Notes under the pieces: generated by a model
Told to the model about the DNA's origin: nothing
The model's input: only the letters and a program-made list of their open reading frames with translations
Databases searched by the model: none
Source: Chaetoceros tenuissimus
Taxonomy: Eukaryota > Bacillariophyta > Thalassiosirophyceae > Chaetocerotales > Chaetocerotaceae
Direction: 5' to 3'
Length of the DNA stretch: 64,000 nucleotides
Assembly (NCBI GenBank): GCA_021927905.1
Contig: BLLK01000025.1
Location: 186,001 to 250,000, forward strand
Translations under genes and position numbers: made by a program
Shown here: piece by piece, positions 63,877 to 64,000 of the stretch
Layout of the letters: the number at the start of each line of letters is the position of its first letter
How positions within the stretch are numbered: the stretch's first letter is position 1

Positions 63877-64000
63877 TGTTGTTATGTTAAAAAGATGTGG
63901 AAGCATTTGTGAAGAAATCTTGGCTGTGTAGTTTCTTTGTGACGTAAAGATACTAAGATACTTTTGATTTCCATACCTTTGATTACAGATGATTGCAAAA
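63877..64000. other. 3' flank to the window edge
   Basis: Short AT-rich 3' flank; nothing recognised. Confidence 0.3.

Noticed and set aside
1-64000. CRISPR arrays, operons, rRNA or tRNA genes
   Set aside because: No regularly spaced repeats, and genes are split by spliceosomal introns. No tRNA-like T-loop and acceptor pairing was found by eye, though a tRNA scan would be more reliable.

Overview
The window reads as nuclear DNA of a diatom, most likely a centric form such as Chaetoceros or Thalassiosira (the genus is inference). The evidence is AT-rich DNA with compact genes; short GT-AG introns, mostly 57-85 nt; several precursors with the stramenopile plastid leader (signal peptide, then an ASAF/SAF/QGF-type junction); a Ty1/copia-type retrotransposon; and secreted proteins with the cysteine repeats and Pro/Ser linkers common in diatoms. 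I find about 32 protein genes, most with 1-4 exons, and no rRNA, tRNA, CRISPR or bacterial-style operon. Splice sites were chosen by hand from GT/AG signals, frame continuity and family alignment remembered from knowledge, not by search.

Layout. 1-4.1 kb: minus-strand copia-type LTR element running off the left edge. 5.0-7.0 kb: a single-chain mitochondrial pyruvate carrier (MPC1-like plus MPC2-like halves) convergent with a SAP-like nuclear protein. 7.4-13.3 kb: a membrane-anchored alpha/beta hydrolase, a type II membrane sulfatase, and a secreted cysteine-repeat protein. 13.6-18.1 kb: a METTL21-type methyltransferase, mitochondrial NFS1 cysteine desulfurase and an FGGY sugar kinase. 18.2-24 kb: a diatom membrane protein (paralogue of the gene at 31.9 kb), a plastid thioredoxin-like protein and a plastid DUF1415 protein. 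24.2-31.2 kb: a Patched/Dispatched-type RND protein, a foldback repeat element, and a membrane-anchored vanadium haloperoxidase/PAP2-like protein. 31.9-37.6 kb: the second membrane-family paralogue, an acylcarnitine-type carrier with a hydrophobic leader, a calmodulin-like protein and an Arp10/11-like protein. 38-46.3 kb: an NRF-acyltransferase, an unknown protein, a plastid SDR, an unknown membrane protein and an FAD amine oxidase-like protein, followed by a TA-flanked MITE. 47.1-52.8 kb: a large clathrin-box/charged-helix/coiled-coil protein, an unknown basic protein and a pseudouridine synthase. 53.1-56.2 kb: three neighbouring genes sharing a short unrecognised 'LEYW' helix repeat. 56.9-58.8 kb: an unknown plastid protein and plastid ribosomal protein uS15. 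59.5-63.9 kb: two secreted proteins ending in the same cysteine domain as the gene at 12.5-13.3 kb.

Genes alternate in strand to an unusual degree. Nine convergent pairs are separated by only 58-142 bp between stop codons, and several divergent pairs share short promoters. The strongest leads are the MPC1-MPC2 fusion, whose implied 3+1+3 helix plan recalls SWEET transporters; the LEYW-repeat gene cluster; the membrane paralogues with different intron positions, one of them a stop-free intron of 72 nt; and the cysteine-domain proteins joined to enzyme domains.
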